Positions 24,805 to 34,786 are shown, counted from the stretch's first letter. The stretch is 64,000 bases of DNA from Aquamicrobium sp. LC103 (GCF_001014615.2 NZ_LBCQ02000014.1:62001-126000); one strand, 5' to 3'. The notes: generated by a model not told the origin, from the letters alone. Translations and numbers: made by a program.

Positions 24805-26103
24805 TCAGCCCCCGGGATTGATCCGGATGGCGACGGATGCGGCGTGGCCGTCGAGATTTTCGGCCCTGGCGAGCGCGATCGCGGCCGGGCCGAGCGCGCG
24901 AAGCTGTTCCGGACCGAGCTTCAGGATCGAGGTGCGCTTGACGAAATCGAGCACCGACAGCCCGGACGAGAACCGCGCCGAGCGCGCGGTCGGCAGAACG
25001 TGGTTGGAACCGCCGACATAATCGCCGATGACCTCCGGCGTATGGCGGCCGAGAAAGACCGCGCCGGCATTGCGTATCCTGGCGAGGAATTCCTCCGCGC
25101 CGTCGATGGCGAGCTCGAGATGCTCGGCGGCGATGCGGTCGACGAGGGGAACGGCGTCCTCGAACTTCTCGACGAGGATGACCGCGCCGAAGTCGCGCCA
25201 GCTCGCGGCGGCCGTCTCGCCGCGCGGCAGACGCCCGATCTGCCTTTCGACCTCGCGCTCCACCGCATCGGCGAAGGCCTCATCGTCGGTGATGAGGATC
25301 GACTGCGCGGCGCTGTCGTGCTCGGCCTGCGCCAGCAGGTCAGCGGCGATCCACGCCGGATCGTTGCCCGCATCGGCGACGACCAGCACCTCGGAGGGTC
25401 CGGCGATCATGTCGATGCCGACGGTGCCGAACACCCGGCGCTTGGCGGCCGCGACGAAGGCGTTGCCCGGCCCGACGATCTTGGCGACCGGCCGGATCGT
25501 CTCGGTGCCGTAGGCAAGGGCCGCGATCGCCTGCGCGCCACCGACCCGGTAGATCTCGGAGACGCCGGCAAGCCGCGCCGCGGCGAGCACCAGCGGGTTC
25601 AGCTCGCCGCGCGGCGTCGGCACGGTCATGACGATGCGGTTCACGCCGGCGACCTTCGCCGGCACGGCGTTCATCAGCACCGAGCTCGGATAGCTCGCCG
25701 TGCCGCCCGGCACGTAGAGCCCGACCGCCTCCACCGCCGTCCAGCGCGAGCCGAGCTCGACGCCGACCGCGTCGACGTAACGATCGTCCTCGGGCTTCTG
25801 GCGGGCATGGTGGGCGGTAATGCGGCCATGCGCGAATTCCAGCGCGGCCATGGTTTCGGCATCCACCTCGGCGAGGGCCGCGTCGACCTCCGCCTCGCCG
25901 ACGGCGATGCCGAGCGTGGAAAGGTCGGCCTGGTCGAAGCGCTTCGTGTAGTCGACGACTGCCGCGTCGCCCTCCGTCCGCACGCGGGCGATGATGTCGC
26001 GCACGACGTTGTCGACATCCTCCGACACCTCGCGCTTGGTGGAGAGGAATTCGGTGAAACGCGCTTCGAAATCGGCGGCGGTCTGGTCAAGTCGCAAGGT
26101 CAT
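24805..26103 (-). CDS. hisD: Histidinol dehydrogenase
   Basis: The 432-residue enzyme performs the last two steps of histidine synthesis, oxidising L-histidinol to L-histidine with two NAD+ and a bound zinc. Signatures include [21 protein letters not shown] near 135, [20 protein letters not shown] near 225 with the [12 protein letters not shown] stretch after it, and the HLELA segment near 330 with general base residues at EHLE. Length is normal. The upstream gene ends nine bases before the hisD start. Histidine genes are otherwise absent here, so in this genome hisD is separated from the main his operon, as usual in rhizobia. Confidence 0.97.
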   Translation of the reverse strand: MTLRLDQTAADFEARFTEFLSTKREVSEDVDNVVRDIIARVRTEGDAAVVDYTKRFDQADLSTLGIAVGEAEVDAALAEVDAETMAALEFAHGRITAHHARQKPEDDRYVDAVGVELGSRWTAVEAVGLYVPGGTASYPSSVLMNAVPAKVAGVNRIVMTVPTPRGELNPLVLAAARLAGVSEIYRVGGAQAIAALAYGTETIRPVAKIVGPGNAFVAAAKRRVFGTVGIDMIAGPSEVLVVADAGNDPAWIAADLLAQAEHDSAAQSILITDDEAFADAVEREVERQIGRLPRGETAAASWRDFGAVILVEKFEDAVPLVDRIAAEHLELAIDGAEEFLARIRNAGAVFLGRHTPEVIGDYVGGSNHVLPTARSARFSSGLSVLDFVKRTSILKLGPEQLRALGPAAIALARAENLDGHAASVAIRINPGG

Positions 26104-26112
26104 GATGGTCCG

Positions 26113-26547
26113 TCAATTGTCGTGCCGAGGCCGGCCGATCGCTTCCCACGACCCGCCGATATCGGCGAGGCTCGCCTCGATGCACTCGACCTCGAGGCGC
26201 AGGATCGCGCCGCCGGAAAAGAGAAGATCGACATTGCCCGCGGGCGCCTCGGCCGGCTCGAAGCGGATGGCGAGCAGGGAGAGCACCTCATCGGGCTTCT
26301 CCTTGGCGACGCCGCTGGCCTTCACGCCCAGCACGCGATCGAAATGCAGCACGGCGCGGCGGCGTTCGTCGTTGCGGCGCAGGAACTGCTTCCTGTTTTC
26401 CCAGACGAAGCGGTTCATCGCCAGCACGAAGCGCTTCTCGCCGGCGAGATAGGTCAGGTCGCGCACCTTCATGACGGCGTCCTGCACGTGCGCGGAGATG
26501 ATTTCGAGGTCCTGTCGGTCGAGGGCGACGAGCTTCAGTTGTGACAT
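26113..26547 (-). CDS. DUF2948 family protein
   Basis: The 144-residue protein matches the rhizobial DUF2948 family in build and place: LKLVALDRQDLEIISAHVQD at the start, then FVWENRKQFLRRNDERRRAVLHFDRVLGVKASG. The function is unknown and it is predicted to be cytoplasmic. The ATG at 26547 gives the family N-terminus MSQLKL; a frame extension upstream to 26616 is rich in Arg and not family-like. Located between murA and hisD, as in other Hyphomicrobiales. Confidence 0.88.
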   Translation of the reverse strand: MSQLKLVALDRQDLEIISAHVQDAVMKVRDLTYLAGEKRFVLAMNRFVWENRKQFLRRNDERRRAVLHFDRVLGVKASGVAKEKPDEVLSLLAIRFEPAEAPAGNVDLLFSGGAILRLEVECIEASLADIGGSWEAIGRPRHDN

Positions 26548-26658
26548 GCCGGGCGCTGCCTTGCGGTGCGAGAAGGTCTTCGCCTCGGTGTTATGCCGTC
26601 TTACCTTGCGGCGCAACCGAAAGAGAACGCGGCGGCCGGCCCGTCGCGGCCGAAATCG

Positions 26659-27948
26659 TCAGGAAGACAGGCGCTCGACGGTCGCGCCGCAGCCCGAAAG
26701 CTTCTCCTCGAGCCGCTCGAAGCCGCGGTCGAGGTGATAGACGCGGTTGACGATGGTCTCGCCTTCCGCCGCGAGCCCGGCGATGACCAGCGAGACGGAG
26801 GCGCGCAGATCGGTCGCCATCACCGGCGCGCCCTTCAATTGCGACACGCCGTCGACGATCGCCGTCTGGCCGGAAAGCGTGATCCTGGCGCCGAGGCGGG
26901 CGAGCTCCTGCACGTGCATGAAGCGGTTTTCGAAGATCGTCTCGGTGATCTTCGACTGGCCCTTGGCCATCGTCATCAATCCCATGAACTGCGCCTGCAG
27001 ATCGGTGGGAAAGCCGGGGAACGGCTCCGTGACCACGTCGACCGGCAGGATGCCCGAGCCGTTGCGGCGGACGCGGATGCCCGAATTGACCGGAGTGATC
27101 TCCGCGCCGGTCCGCGAGATCACCTCGAGCGCGGTTTCGAGCAGGTCCGGCCGCGCGCCCTCCAGAAGCACGTCGCCGCCGGCCATGGCCACCGCCATCG
27201 CATAGGTGCCGGTCTCGATGCGGTCGGGAATCACCCGGTGCGTGGCGCCGGAAAGCGAGGCCACACCCTCGATGACGATTCGCGGCGTGCCGGCGCCGGA
27301 AATTTTCGCGCCCATCGCGTTGAGGCAGTCGGCGAGATTGACGACCTCCGGCTCGCGGGCGGCGTTTTCCAGGACGGTCTCGCCCTTGGCGAGCGAGGCG
27401 GCCATCATCAGAACGTGGGTCGCGCCCACCGAAACCTTCGGGAAGACGTAGCGGTTGCCGACAAGGCCCTTCGGCGCGCGGGCGAGCACATAGCCCTGCT
27501 CGATCTCGATCTCGGCGCCGAGCGCCTTCAGCCCGTCGATGAAGAGGTCGACCGGACGCGTGCCGATCGCGCAGCCGCCCGGCAGCGACACCCGCGCCTC
27601 GCCCATGCGCGCCAGCAGCGGGCCGATCACCCAGAAGGAGGCGCGCATCTTGGAGACGAGCTCATAGGGCGCGGTGGTATCGACGATGTTCCCGGCGGTG
27701 AAATTCACCGTGCGCGCATAGATGGAGGCCTGCTCCTCGCGCCGTCCGTTGACCGAATAGTCGACGCCGTGATTGCCGAGGATGCGCGTGAGCTGCTCGA
27801 CATCGGCCAGATGCGGCACGTTTTCCAGGCTCAGCGTCTCGTTCGTCAGCAGCGAGGCGATCATGAGCGGCAGCGCGGCATTCTTGGCGCCGGAAATCGG
27901 GATCGTGCCGTTGAGCTCGTTGCCACCGACTATCCTGATGCGATCCAT
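26659..27948 (-). CDS. murA: UDP-N-acetylglucosamine 1-carboxyvinyltransferase
   Basis: The 429-residue enzyme makes the first committed step of peptidoglycan synthesis, moving enolpyruvyl from PEP to UDP-GlcNAc. Visible are K22 in [10 protein letters not shown] and the active-site loop with C126 in [14 protein letters not shown], the cysteine attacked by fosfomycin (C115 in E. coli), and [13 protein letters not shown] before it. A Cys at this place predicts fosfomycin sensitivity of the target. It heads the minus-strand block down to tRNA-Phe. Confidence 0.97.
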   Translation of the reverse strand: MDRIRIVGGNELNGTIPISGAKNAALPLMIASLLTNETLSLENVPHLADVEQLTRILGNHGVDYSVNGRREEQASIYARTVNFTAGNIVDTTAPYELVSKMRASFWVIGPLLARMGEARVSLPGGCAIGTRPVDLFIDGLKALGAEIEIEQGYVLARAPKGLVGNRYVFPKVSVGATHVLMMAASLAKGETVLENAAREPEVVNLADCLNAMGAKISGAGTPRIVIEGVASLSGATHRVIPDRIETGTYAMAVAMAGGDVLLEGARPDLLETALEVISRTGAEITPVNSGIRVRRNGSGILPVDVVTEPFPGFPTDLQAQFMGLMTMAKGQSKITETIFENRFMHVQELARLGARITLSGQTAIVDGVSQLKGAPVMATDLRASVSLVIAGLAAEGETIVNRVYHLDRGFERLEEKLSGCGATVERLSS

Positions 27949-28070
27949 CGAAAATCACTTTCCCGGAATTGCTCCGGCTCTGGAGGGTAAGAATTGGCGA
28001 GGCCGGCCCGTCTATCCCATCGGCGGGCGGCGTTCAAGAAATGCTGTCTTTCCCAAGGAAGCGTCCCCGC

Positions 28071-28283
28071 TTACCCGGATTTAGTCTTCGACGCGGTCGA
28101 ATCATCCTTCAAAGGCCCCTCTGGCAAAAGCCCCTCCGGCCGGCTGTCGGCCTCTCCGGTGCGCCGGGACCGCGACTGAGCCTTCCTGCGCTGCAGATTC
28201 GCGCGCAACTGGCGGGCAAGACGCTCCTTCTTCTCGTCCCTCGCGTCGTTTTCCGCTGAACGGCTGTCGTCTGGCGGGCACAT
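28071..28283 (-). CDS. Small basic hypothetical protein upstream of murA
   Basis: The 70-residue protein has a central highly charged helix, KKERLARQLRANLQRRKAQS, a pattern repeatedly seen in small proteins next to murA in rhizobia. No domain function is known to me. The ATG at 28283 has GGAG nine bases upstream, which decides it over the TTG one codon before. The tail is Ser/Thr/Lys-rich. It precedes murA by 122 bases on the same strand. Confidence 0.65.
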   Translation of the reverse strand: MCPPDDSRSAENDARDEKKERLARQLRANLQRRKAQSRSRRTGEADSRPEGLLPEGPLKDDSTASKTKSG

Positions 28284-28453
28284 CAACCTACTCCGGCTAC
28301 GGTTTAAATATGGTGATTAGACGGCGTCCCAGCCTATACCAGAACCGAGGGAGGGGACAAATTCCGGCGATGCGCGGGGAAATGCGAGAATGCCGCTTTG
28401 CCCGCTTGCACTTCCATGATCGATATGGCAGAAGTCCGCCGCATTCGCGACCT

Positions 28454-28528
<75 letters not shown>

Positions 28529-28605
28529 GTTTCCCCAGAAACCCTTTGCTTACCAAATCCCGCTTATGCTGGTTCCCGCAAGAGACGGCATAGGATTGAC
28601 GATCC

Positions 28606-29037
28606 ATGGCGAAAGTTCTGGCGGGCCTGATGCTGGGCCTTGTGCTGGCCGTCGCCCAGCCGAAGCTTTCGGCGGCGGCGGGCCTCGTGGCGAATGTCAG
28701 CATATCCTCGCAGACAATGACCGTGACCCATCGCGGCCAGGTGAAATACCGCTGGAAGGTCTCCACCGCGCGCAAGGGCAAGGTGACGCCGACCGGAAGC
28801 TGGAAGGCGAAGTGGCTGTCGCGCGACCATCGCTCGAGCCGCTACGACAACGCGCCGATGCCCTACGCGATCTTCTACAGCGGCAACTACGCCATCCACG
28901 GCACCAACCAGGTCAGCCGTCTGGGCAGGCCCGCCTCCGCCGGTTGCGTGCGGCTCAACACGCGCAACGCGGCCATCCTCTTCAGGCTCGCCCAGAAGGA
29001 GGGGCTGAGGAACATGCGCGTGGTCGTCCGGCGCTAG
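28606..29037 (+). CDS. L,D-transpeptidase (YkuD domain)
   Basis: The 143-residue protein has a signal peptide (residues 1-24, ending LSAAA) and then almost only a YkuD catalytic domain. Beta strands VSISSQTMTVTHRGQVKYRW lead to YAIHGTNQ and the catalytic SAGCVRL with the nucleophile cysteine near residue 117. Such enzymes make 3-3 crosslinks in peptidoglycan or attach lipoproteins to it in the periplasm. The usual SHGC motif has Ala in place of His here. Short single-domain forms with no LysM are common in rhizobia, often in several copies. Confidence 0.9.
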   Translation: MAKVLAGLMLGLVLAVAQPKLSAAAGLVANVSISSQTMTVTHRGQVKYRWKVSTARKGKVTPTGSWKAKWLSRDHRSSRYDNAPMPYAIFYSGNYAIHGTNQVSRLGRPASAGCVRLNTRNAAILFRLAQKEGLRNMRVVVRR

Positions 29038-29444
29038 GGCAGTTCAGGTTTTCACCGACACACACCCTCCACCACTTCGTGGTCCCCCTCCCCCCAAGAA
29101 AATGGGGGAGGATCCACGATGCGACCGGCCGCGACGCCGGTTCCTCCCCTGCGGAGCGGGGATCCGAAGGACGGGCGAGACAAGCGGCTCGCCCTGAAGG
29201 ACCGCGCGAAGCGTGATGGAGGGGGCGTTCCAAGCGACGATTCCATTTCATCTGGAAACGCCTAGATCGTCTCAGGCCTTGCCCGCAGCGCCGCCGCCAG
29301 CCTTGCGGACTCCGTCGCAGGGAGGACCCGAGGTCGCGAACCGCCGCGGCGCTCGATCCCTGTTCGTTTACGGGAAGATAGTCCGAAGGGCCGGAGGGCG
29401 CGCCGTTCGCAGGGGCGATCCCGCCTCGTCCGGACATGCCCCGG
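29038..29444. other. Repeat-bearing intergenic stretch
   Basis: No supported gene. The segment 29050-29220 has the look of the mosaic intergenic elements spread through rhizobial genomes, with runs such as CCCCCTCCCCCC facing ATGGGGGAGG and a CTCCCC/GGGGAT-type inverted repeat. A second copy of a 42-base palindrome follows at 29221-29262. The remainder up to the M42 peptidase stop is GC-rich without a ribosome binding site and start in any frame. Confidence 0.6.
29221..29262. repeat. Intergenic palindromic repeat, copy 2
   Basis: Identical over 42 bases to 21924-21965. The unit can fold through GGCGTT/AACGCC arms. Here it abuts a longer mosaic intergenic element (29050-29220), which copy 1 does not. 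Confidence 0.85.
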
Positions 29445-30596
29445 TCACTCCGGGCTGGCGCGGGTCGCCGGATCGAATTCCGGCTGTTCGGCCTCCTCGG
29501 TGGGCTGCTCGGTGAAGCCCTTCAAGCCCGAGACCTCCTCCACGTCGCGCGGGATTTCGAGCGGGCTCGCGACATAGGCGGCGACGAGCCGGGCGACGGA
29601 GATGAGCGCGTGCAGGTGGATGCGCTCGTAGCCGTGCGAGGCGTCGACGCCGAAGGCGACCAGCGCGGTGCGCACGTCGTGCCCGGCCTCGATGGCCGAG
29701 GCGGAATCGGAGCGGTAGTAGCGGAAGATGTCCTTCTGGAAGGGAATGTCCCCGTCCCGGCAGAGATCGACCAGCTTCTTGGTCAGGTGATAGTCGAAGG
29801 GACCCGCCTGGTCGGCCATGGCGATGGTGGCGCCGAATTCGGACGAGTTCTGGCCGGGTGCGGACGTGCCGTTGTCGATCGTCACCATGGAGGCGATCTC
29901 CGGCGTGACGATGGAGGCGGCGCCCACGCCGACCTCCTCGGCGATGGTGAACAGCCAGTGGATGTCGACCGGCGTCCTCACCTTGTCGCGCTCCAGCGCC
30001 TCGATCGACGCGAGCGCGATCGCCACGCCGGCCTTGTCGTCGAGATGGCGCGCGTTGATGAAGCCGTTGTCCAAAAATTCCGGCTGCGTGTCGACGGCGA
30101 CGAAATCGCCGACGTCGATGCCGAGCGCCCGGGTCTCGGCGCGCGTCTGCGTCACCGCGTCGATGCGCAGCTCGACATGGGGCCAGCCGACCGGCAGCGT
30201 GTCCACCTCCTCGTTGAAGGTGTGGCCGGACGCCTTGAGCGGCAGGATGGTGCCACGGAAGCTGCCGTTTTCCGTATAGAGCGTGACGCGCCCGCCCTCG
30301 GCGAAGCGGGCCGACCAGTGGCCGATCGGCACCAGTTCCAGCCGCCCGTTCTCCTTCACCTGCTTGACCTGCGCGCCGAGCGTGTCGAGATGGGTGACGA
30401 CCGCGCGGGCCGCCTTCCGCCGGCTGCCCTGGCGCACGGCGCGGATCGCGCCGCGCCGCGTCAGTTCCGGCGTCAGGCCGAGCCGCTCCAGCTCCTGCGA
30501 ACAATAGCGCACCACCTGGTCGGTGTAGCCGGTGGGGCTGTCGATCGAGAGCAGCGCCTTCAACTGGCGGAGGAGATAGGCTTCGTCGATTTCCAA
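29445..30596 (-). CDS. M42-type aminopeptidase-like protein of the NAGGN osmolyte cluster
   Basis: The 383-residue metallopeptidase has M42/M20-like metal ligands: His-Asp in VVTHLDTLGAQV (about residue 68), NARHLDDKAG near 180, TIAEEVGVG near 215 and a late DASHGYERIH. It is the third member of the three-gene set that rhizobia and pseudomonads use for N-acetylglutaminylglutamine amide, lying 11 bases after the synthetase. Its exact step is not established as far as I know; breakdown or trimming of the dipeptide is likely. The start is a TTG with AGAGGG upstream. Confidence 0.88.
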   Translation of the reverse strand: MEIDEAYLLRQLKALLSIDSPTGYTDQVVRYCSQELERLGLTPELTRRGAIRAVRQGSRRKAARAVVTHLDTLGAQVKQVKENGRLELVPIGHWSARFAEGGRVTLYTENGSFRGTILPLKASGHTFNEEVDTLPVGWPHVELRIDAVTQTRAETRALGIDVGDFVAVDTQPEFLDNGFINARHLDDKAGVAIALASIEALERDKVRTPVDIHWLFTIAEEVGVGAASIVTPEIASMVTIDNGTSAPGQNSSEFGATIAMADQAGPFDYHLTKKLVDLCRDGDIPFQKDIFRYYRSDSASAIEAGHDVRTALVAFGVDASHGYERIHLHALISVARLVAAYVASPLEIPRDVEEVSGLKGFTEQPTEEAEQPEFDPATRASPE

Positions 30597-30607
30597 CGCC
30601 CGACCCT

Positions 30608-32431
30608 CTACATCTTGCCGAGCGCGTGGGCGGCGGATTTCTGGCCCGACAGCGGAAACAGGAGGTCGAGAAAACGCTCCGCCGTCGGCTGCGGCTCGTG
30701 GTTGGCGAGGCCGGGACGCTCGTTGGCCTCGATGAAGACGTAGTCCGCTTCACTCGGCGAGCGCACCATGAAATCGACGCCGACCACGGGAATGTCGATC
30801 GCGCGGGCGGCCTTGCAGGCAGCGTCCACCAGCTTCGGATGGACGATGCCGGTGACGTCGTGGATGGAGCCGCCGGTGTGGAGATTGGCGGTCTTGCGGA
30901 CGACGATGTCCTCGCCCTGCGCCGGCACGCTGTCGAGGGCGAAGCCGGCACTTGCCAGGCAGCGCTCGGTCTCGCCGTCGATCGGGATCGTGCTTTCCCC
31001 GCCGGTGGCGGCGGCGCGGCGGCGCGACTGGCTCTCGATCAGGCTGCGGACGTCGCGGCGGCCATCGCCGACGATATGCGGCGGACGGCGGACGGCTGCG
31101 GCGACGAGGCGGAAATCGATCACCACGAGGCGAAGATCCTCGCCGTCGAAACAGGCTTCCACGAGCACGCGGTCGCAGACCTCGCGGGCATTGGCGACGG
31201 CGCGCTTCAGATCCTTCATCGTCTCCAGCCCGACGGCAACGCCCCTGCCCTGCTCACCGCGCGCCGGCTTGACGACGACGCGCCCGTGCTCCTTCAGGAA
31301 GGCGGCGAGCGCCTCTTCGTCGCCGTCGAACGCCATCTGCTCGGGCACGAGCAGACCGGCGCCCTCGACGACGCGGCGCGTCACCGCCTTGTCGTCGCAG
31401 ATCGACATGGCGACGCCGGAGGTGAGCTCGGAAAGGCTTTCGCGGCAGTGAACCGAGCGGCCGCCCTGCGAGAGACGGAAGAAGCCGCCTTCCGCGTCGG
31501 TGATCTCGACATGCACGCCGCGGCGGCGCGCCTCGTCGACGATCAAACGCGCATAGGGGTTGAGCGCATCGTATTCGGCGAGCGGGCGGGCGAAGAGCTT
31601 CTCGTTGATCGGGTTCTTGCGCTTGACGGCGAAGACCGGCACGCGGCGGAAGCCGAGCTTCTCGTAGAGCGAGATTGCCTGGGCGTTGTCGTGCAGCACG
31701 GAAAGGTCCATGTAGTGCGCGCCCCGCGCGGCGAAGTGCTCGGCGAGCCGCCGGACCAGGAATTCGCCGATGCCGGGATGGCGCGCCTGGGGGTCGACGG
31801 CGAGGCACCAAAGCGAGGAGCCGCTCTCCGGATCCTCGAAGGCGCGGCCGTGGTCGATGCCGGTCACCGTGCCGATGATCTCGCCCGAGGCTTCGTCCTC
31901 GGCGACGAGATAGGTGATGGCGCGGTTGTCGCGGTTCGACCAGAAGAAATCCGGGCTGACGGTGACCATGCCGCGCGCGGCATAGATGCGGTTGACCGCG
32001 CGCGCATCCGCCTCCGAGGACAGCCTGCGGATGAAGAAGCCGCGCGGCTGGCGCCGGCTCGACCGGTAGGTGGCAAGGTCGAGCCTGAAGGTGTGCGAGG
32101 GGTCGAGGAAGATCTCCTGCGGCGCCATGGCGAGCAGCACGTGCGGATCGCGCACGTAGAAGGCGATGTCGCGGCGCTCCGGCCCTTCCTTGCGCAGCGC
32201 GTCGACCAGCTCGGATGGCTTGTCGAAGGTCTGCGCGAAGATCAGCCGGCCCCAGCCGCAATCGACCGAGGCGGCGTTCTTGCGCGCCTTCGTTTCCGAT
32301 TCCGAGAGCCCCATGGGCGGCTTCATCGATTCCGAGCGCAGCCTTTTCAGGCGATGCGCCAGCGCCTTGTCCGAGCGGCCGCGAACAGGCTTCTCCTCTC
32401 CATTGTTCCTGGCCATCACCTTATATCCCAT
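30608..32431 (-). CDS. ngg: N-acetylglutaminylglutamine synthetase (GNAT plus ATP-grasp)
   Basis: The 607-residue protein fuses an N-terminal GNAT acetyltransferase (about residues 110-290, with LWCLAVDPQARHPGIGEFLV and NAQAISLYEKLGFRRV) to a C-terminal ATP-grasp ligase (about 320-600, with VVKPARGEQGRGVAVG and ending VDFMVRSPSEADYVFIEANE). This layout is that of the NAGGN synthetase, which acetylates and joins two glutamines to give the dipeptide that AsnO then amidates. It overlaps the asnO stop by 11 bases; an ATG at 32416 is an alternative start. The product is an osmoprotectant made under salt stress. Confidence 0.93.
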   Translation of the reverse strand: MGYKVMARNNGEEKPVRGRSDKALAHRLKRLRSESMKPPMGLSESETKARKNAASVDCGWGRLIFAQTFDKPSELVDALRKEGPERRDIAFYVRDPHVLLAMAPQEIFLDPSHTFRLDLATYRSSRRQPRGFFIRRLSSEADARAVNRIYAARGMVTVSPDFFWSNRDNRAITYLVAEDEASGEIIGTVTGIDHGRAFEDPESGSSLWCLAVDPQARHPGIGEFLVRRLAEHFAARGAHYMDLSVLHDNAQAISLYEKLGFRRVPVFAVKRKNPINEKLFARPLAEYDALNPYARLIVDEARRRGVHVEITDAEGGFFRLSQGGRSVHCRESLSELTSGVAMSICDDKAVTRRVVEGAGLLVPEQMAFDGDEEALAAFLKEHGRVVVKPARGEQGRGVAVGLETMKDLKRAVANAREVCDRVLVEACFDGEDLRLVVIDFRLVAAAVRRPPHIVGDGRRDVRSLIESQSRRRAAATGGESTIPIDGETERCLASAGFALDSVPAQGEDIVVRKTANLHTGGSIHDVTGIVHPKLVDAACKAARAIDIPVVGVDFMVRSPSEADYVFIEANERPGLANHEPQPTAERFLDLLFPLSGQKSAAHALGKM

Positions 32432-34196
32432 GAGTCTGCATCCACATTTCGAGAAGCCCGACCTGCCACAGCTCGGAGCCGCGCAGCGGCGTGATGTGGT
32501 CGGAAGGCGCCGCGAAAAGGCGTTCCAGATAATCCTCGCGGAAGATGCCGCGCTCGCGCGCGGCGCGCGAGGTCAGCGCGTCTCGCACCATTTCCAGATA
32601 GGGACCGTCGACATATTTGAGCTGCGGGACGGGGAAATATCCCTTCTTGCGGTCGATCACCTCGTGGGGAACGACGAGCCTGGCGGCGTCCTTCAGCACG
32701 CCTTTGCCGTTGTCCTTGAGCTTTTCCTCGGGCGGGATCTTCGCGGCGAGCTCGACCAGTTCATGGTCGAGGAACGGCACGCGCGCCTCCAGCCCCCAGG
32801 CCATGGTCATGTTGTCCACCCGCTTCACCGGATCGTCGACCAGCATGACCTGGCTGTCGAGCCGAAGCGCGGCATCGACCGGGGTGTCGGCGCCGGACAT
32901 GCGCAGATGCGCGGCGACCAGATCGCGGCTGAAATCCTCGTCCGCCAGCCACTCCGGATTGACGTGCTCCTTCAGCTTCTCGTGCGAGCGGTCGAAGAAG
33001 ACGCGGGCGTAGTCGCTGGTCACGTCGTTGGAACTGGCGAGCGGCGGATACCAGTGATAGCCGCCGAAGACCTCGTCGGCGCCCTGTCCCGACTGGACGA
33101 CCTTGATATGCTTCGAGACTTCCTGGGAAAGCAGGTAGAAGCCGACATTGTCGTAGGAGACCATCGGCTCGGACATCGCCGCGAAGGTGCCGGGAAGCGC
33201 CTCCATCAGCCGGTCCGAGGGCACGAAGATCTTGTGGTGGTCGGTGTCGAAATGCCTAGCGATCAGGTCCGAATAGACGAATTCGTCGCCCTTCTCGCCA
33301 TTGGCTTCCTCGAAGCCGACGGAAAAGGTCATCAGCCCGTGCTGGCCCTGCTCGGCGAGGAGGCCGACGATCATCGAGGAATCGACACCGCCCGAGAGCA
33401 GCACGCCGACCGGGACATCGGCCACCATGCGCCGCTTGACGGCGGTGCGCAGCGCGTCGAGCACAAGGTCGCGCCATTCCTGCGAGGAGAGCCCGGACAT
33501 CGAGGCGTCGCGCTCATAGGGCGGGTTCCAGTAGACGGTGTCGGCCTTGCGGCCGTCGGGCTCGATGACGCGGATCGTCGCCGGCGGCAGCTTCCTGACG
33601 CCGTTGACGATGGTGCGCGGCGGCGGCACCACGGCATGGAAGGAGAGATAGTTGTGCAGCGCGCGCCGGTCGATCGACGTGTCCACGTCGCCCGCCTTCA
33701 GAAGCGCGGGCAATGTCGAGGCGAAGCGGATCGCGTGCGGCGTCTCGGAAAGATAGAGCGGCTTGATGCCGAACCGGTCACGCGCCATGACGACGCGGCC
33801 GCTGTCGCGCTCGTGGATGACGAAGGCGAACATGCCGAGGAAGCGGTTCACGCACTCCTTGCCCCAGGCATGCCACGCCTTGAGGATCACCTCGGTGTCG
33901 CCGTGGGAGAAGAAGCGGTAGCCCTTGCCTTCGAGCTCGCGGCGCAGCTCCGGGTAGTTGTAGATGCAGCCGTTGAACGCGATGGTGAGGCCGAGCTCCG
34001 CATCGACCATGGGCTGACGCGCCTTCTCGGACAGGTCGATGATGCTCAGGCGCCTATGCGCCAGCGCGGCATTTCCATGCATCACCAGGCCGGAGCCGTC
34101 CGGCCCGCGTGGCGCAATCGCGTCCATCATCCTTGCTTGAGCCAATGCCGAGGGCTGCGCCCCGTCGAAACGTATTTCTCCGCAAATTCCACACAC
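32421..34196 (-). CDS. asnO: N-acetylglutaminylglutamine amidotransferase (asparagine synthase-like)
   Basis: The 591-residue protein begins V/M-CGICGE, so Cys2 becomes the N-terminal nucleophile of a class II glutamine amidotransferase (residues 2-200, with RGPDGSG and AFNGCIYNY). The asparagine synthase domain follows, with the ATP-pyrophosphatase loop LLSGGVDSSM near residue 265. In the NAGGN pathway it amidates the C-terminus of N-acetylglutaminylglutamine. Translation starts at a GTG. It is the first gene of the minus-strand cluster and is divergent from a MarR regulator. Confidence 0.94.
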   Translation of the reverse strand: MCGICGEIRFDGAQPSALAQARMMDAIAPRGPDGSGLVMHGNAALAHRRLSIIDLSEKARQPMVDAELGLTIAFNGCIYNYPELRRELEGKGYRFFSHGDTEVILKAWHAWGKECVNRFLGMFAFVIHERDSGRVVMARDRFGIKPLYLSETPHAIRFASTLPALLKAGDVDTSIDRRALHNYLSFHAVVPPPRTIVNGVRKLPPATIRVIEPDGRKADTVYWNPPYERDASMSGLSSQEWRDLVLDALRTAVKRRMVADVPVGVLLSGGVDSSMIVGLLAEQGQHGLMTFSVGFEEANGEKGDEFVYSDLIARHFDTDHHKIFVPSDRLMEALPGTFAAMSEPMVSYDNVGFYLLSQEVSKHIKVVQSGQGADEVFGGYHWYPPLASSNDVTSDYARVFFDRSHEKLKEHVNPEWLADEDFSRDLVAAHLRMSGADTPVDAALRLDSQVMLVDDPVKRVDNMTMAWGLEARVPFLDHELVELAAKIPPEEKLKDNGKGVLKDAARLVVPHEVIDRKKGYFPVPQLKYVDGPYLEMVRDALTSRAARERGIFREDYLERLFAAPSDHITPLRGSELWQVGLLEMWMQTHGI

Positions 34197-34249
34197 GGTT
34201 CCGGCCGAACCCTCCGTTGTTGTTTACTTTGGATCGCTATTAGTTATAT

Positions 34250-34264
34250 ATCTGATCATTAGAT
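34250..34264. promoter_or_regulatory. Candidate MarR-type operator between asnO and the MarR gene
   Basis: The 15-base imperfect palindrome ATCTGATCATTAGAT (two symmetric mismatches) lies in an AT-rich 89-base divergent gap, 22 bases before the MarR start and 54 before asnO. MarR proteins often bind such 15-20-base palindromes over their own promoter and the divergent one. Confidence 0.5.
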
Positions 34265-34285
34265 GTCAAATTATTGGTCACGCCC

Positions 34286-34786
34286 ATGACGCTGCAGCCG
34301 ATGAACGCCGAGCACTCGCGGAGGTTCCGCGCAACCGAAATGAAAGCACTGGAAAAGTCGATCCGCCGCATCGTGCGCGCGCACGACCTGCAGTCGAAGG
34401 CGCTCGTCAAGGCGAGCGGACTGACGGCGGCGCAGCTCGTCCTCATGAAGGGAATTTCGGAGCTTGGCGAGGTGACCTCGGCGGCACTTTCCGCCTATGC
34501 CGACATCAGTCCCGCCACAGTCGTCACCGTGCTCGACAATCTGGAGGAGCGCGGGCTCATCCAGCGCTACCGCTCGGGCAGCGACCGACGCATCGTGCAC
34601 ACAAGGCTGACCGAGCGCGGCGCCGAAATGGTCCGCCAGGCGCCCGAACCGCTCGGTGCCGCCTTCGCCGCCCGGTTCTTCGCGCTCGAGGAAAGCGAGC
34701 GCCGGACCATGGTCGCAAGCCTGATCCGGCTCGCCGACCTGATGTCGAGCGCGGCGCCGGCGGCGGTGGAGGAGAAGCGGGGGTAG
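34286..34786 (+). CDS. MarR-family transcriptional regulator
   Basis: The 166-residue winged-helix protein has the MarR recognition helix region AYADISPATVVTVLDNLEERGLIQR and wing RYRSGSDRRIVHTRLTERG, in the middle of the protein as usual. It is divergent from asnO, so control of the NAGGN osmolyte genes, and of itself, is the natural hypothesis. The ATG at 34286 is chosen; the frame also allows TTG at 34274 and ATG at 34301. No ligand can be read. Confidence 0.9.
   Translation: MTLQPMNAEHSRRFRATEMKALEKSIRRIVRAHDLQSKALVKASGLTAAQLVLMKGISELGEVTSAALSAYADISPATVVTVLDNLEERGLIQRYRSGSDRRIVHTRLTERGAEMVRQAPEPLGAAFAARFFALEESERRTMVASLIRLADLMSSAAPAAVEEKRG

Noticed and set aside
29050..29220. CRISPR-like or transposon-end repeat
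   Set aside because: No regularly spaced direct repeats with spacers and no transposase; better read as a mosaic intergenic element.
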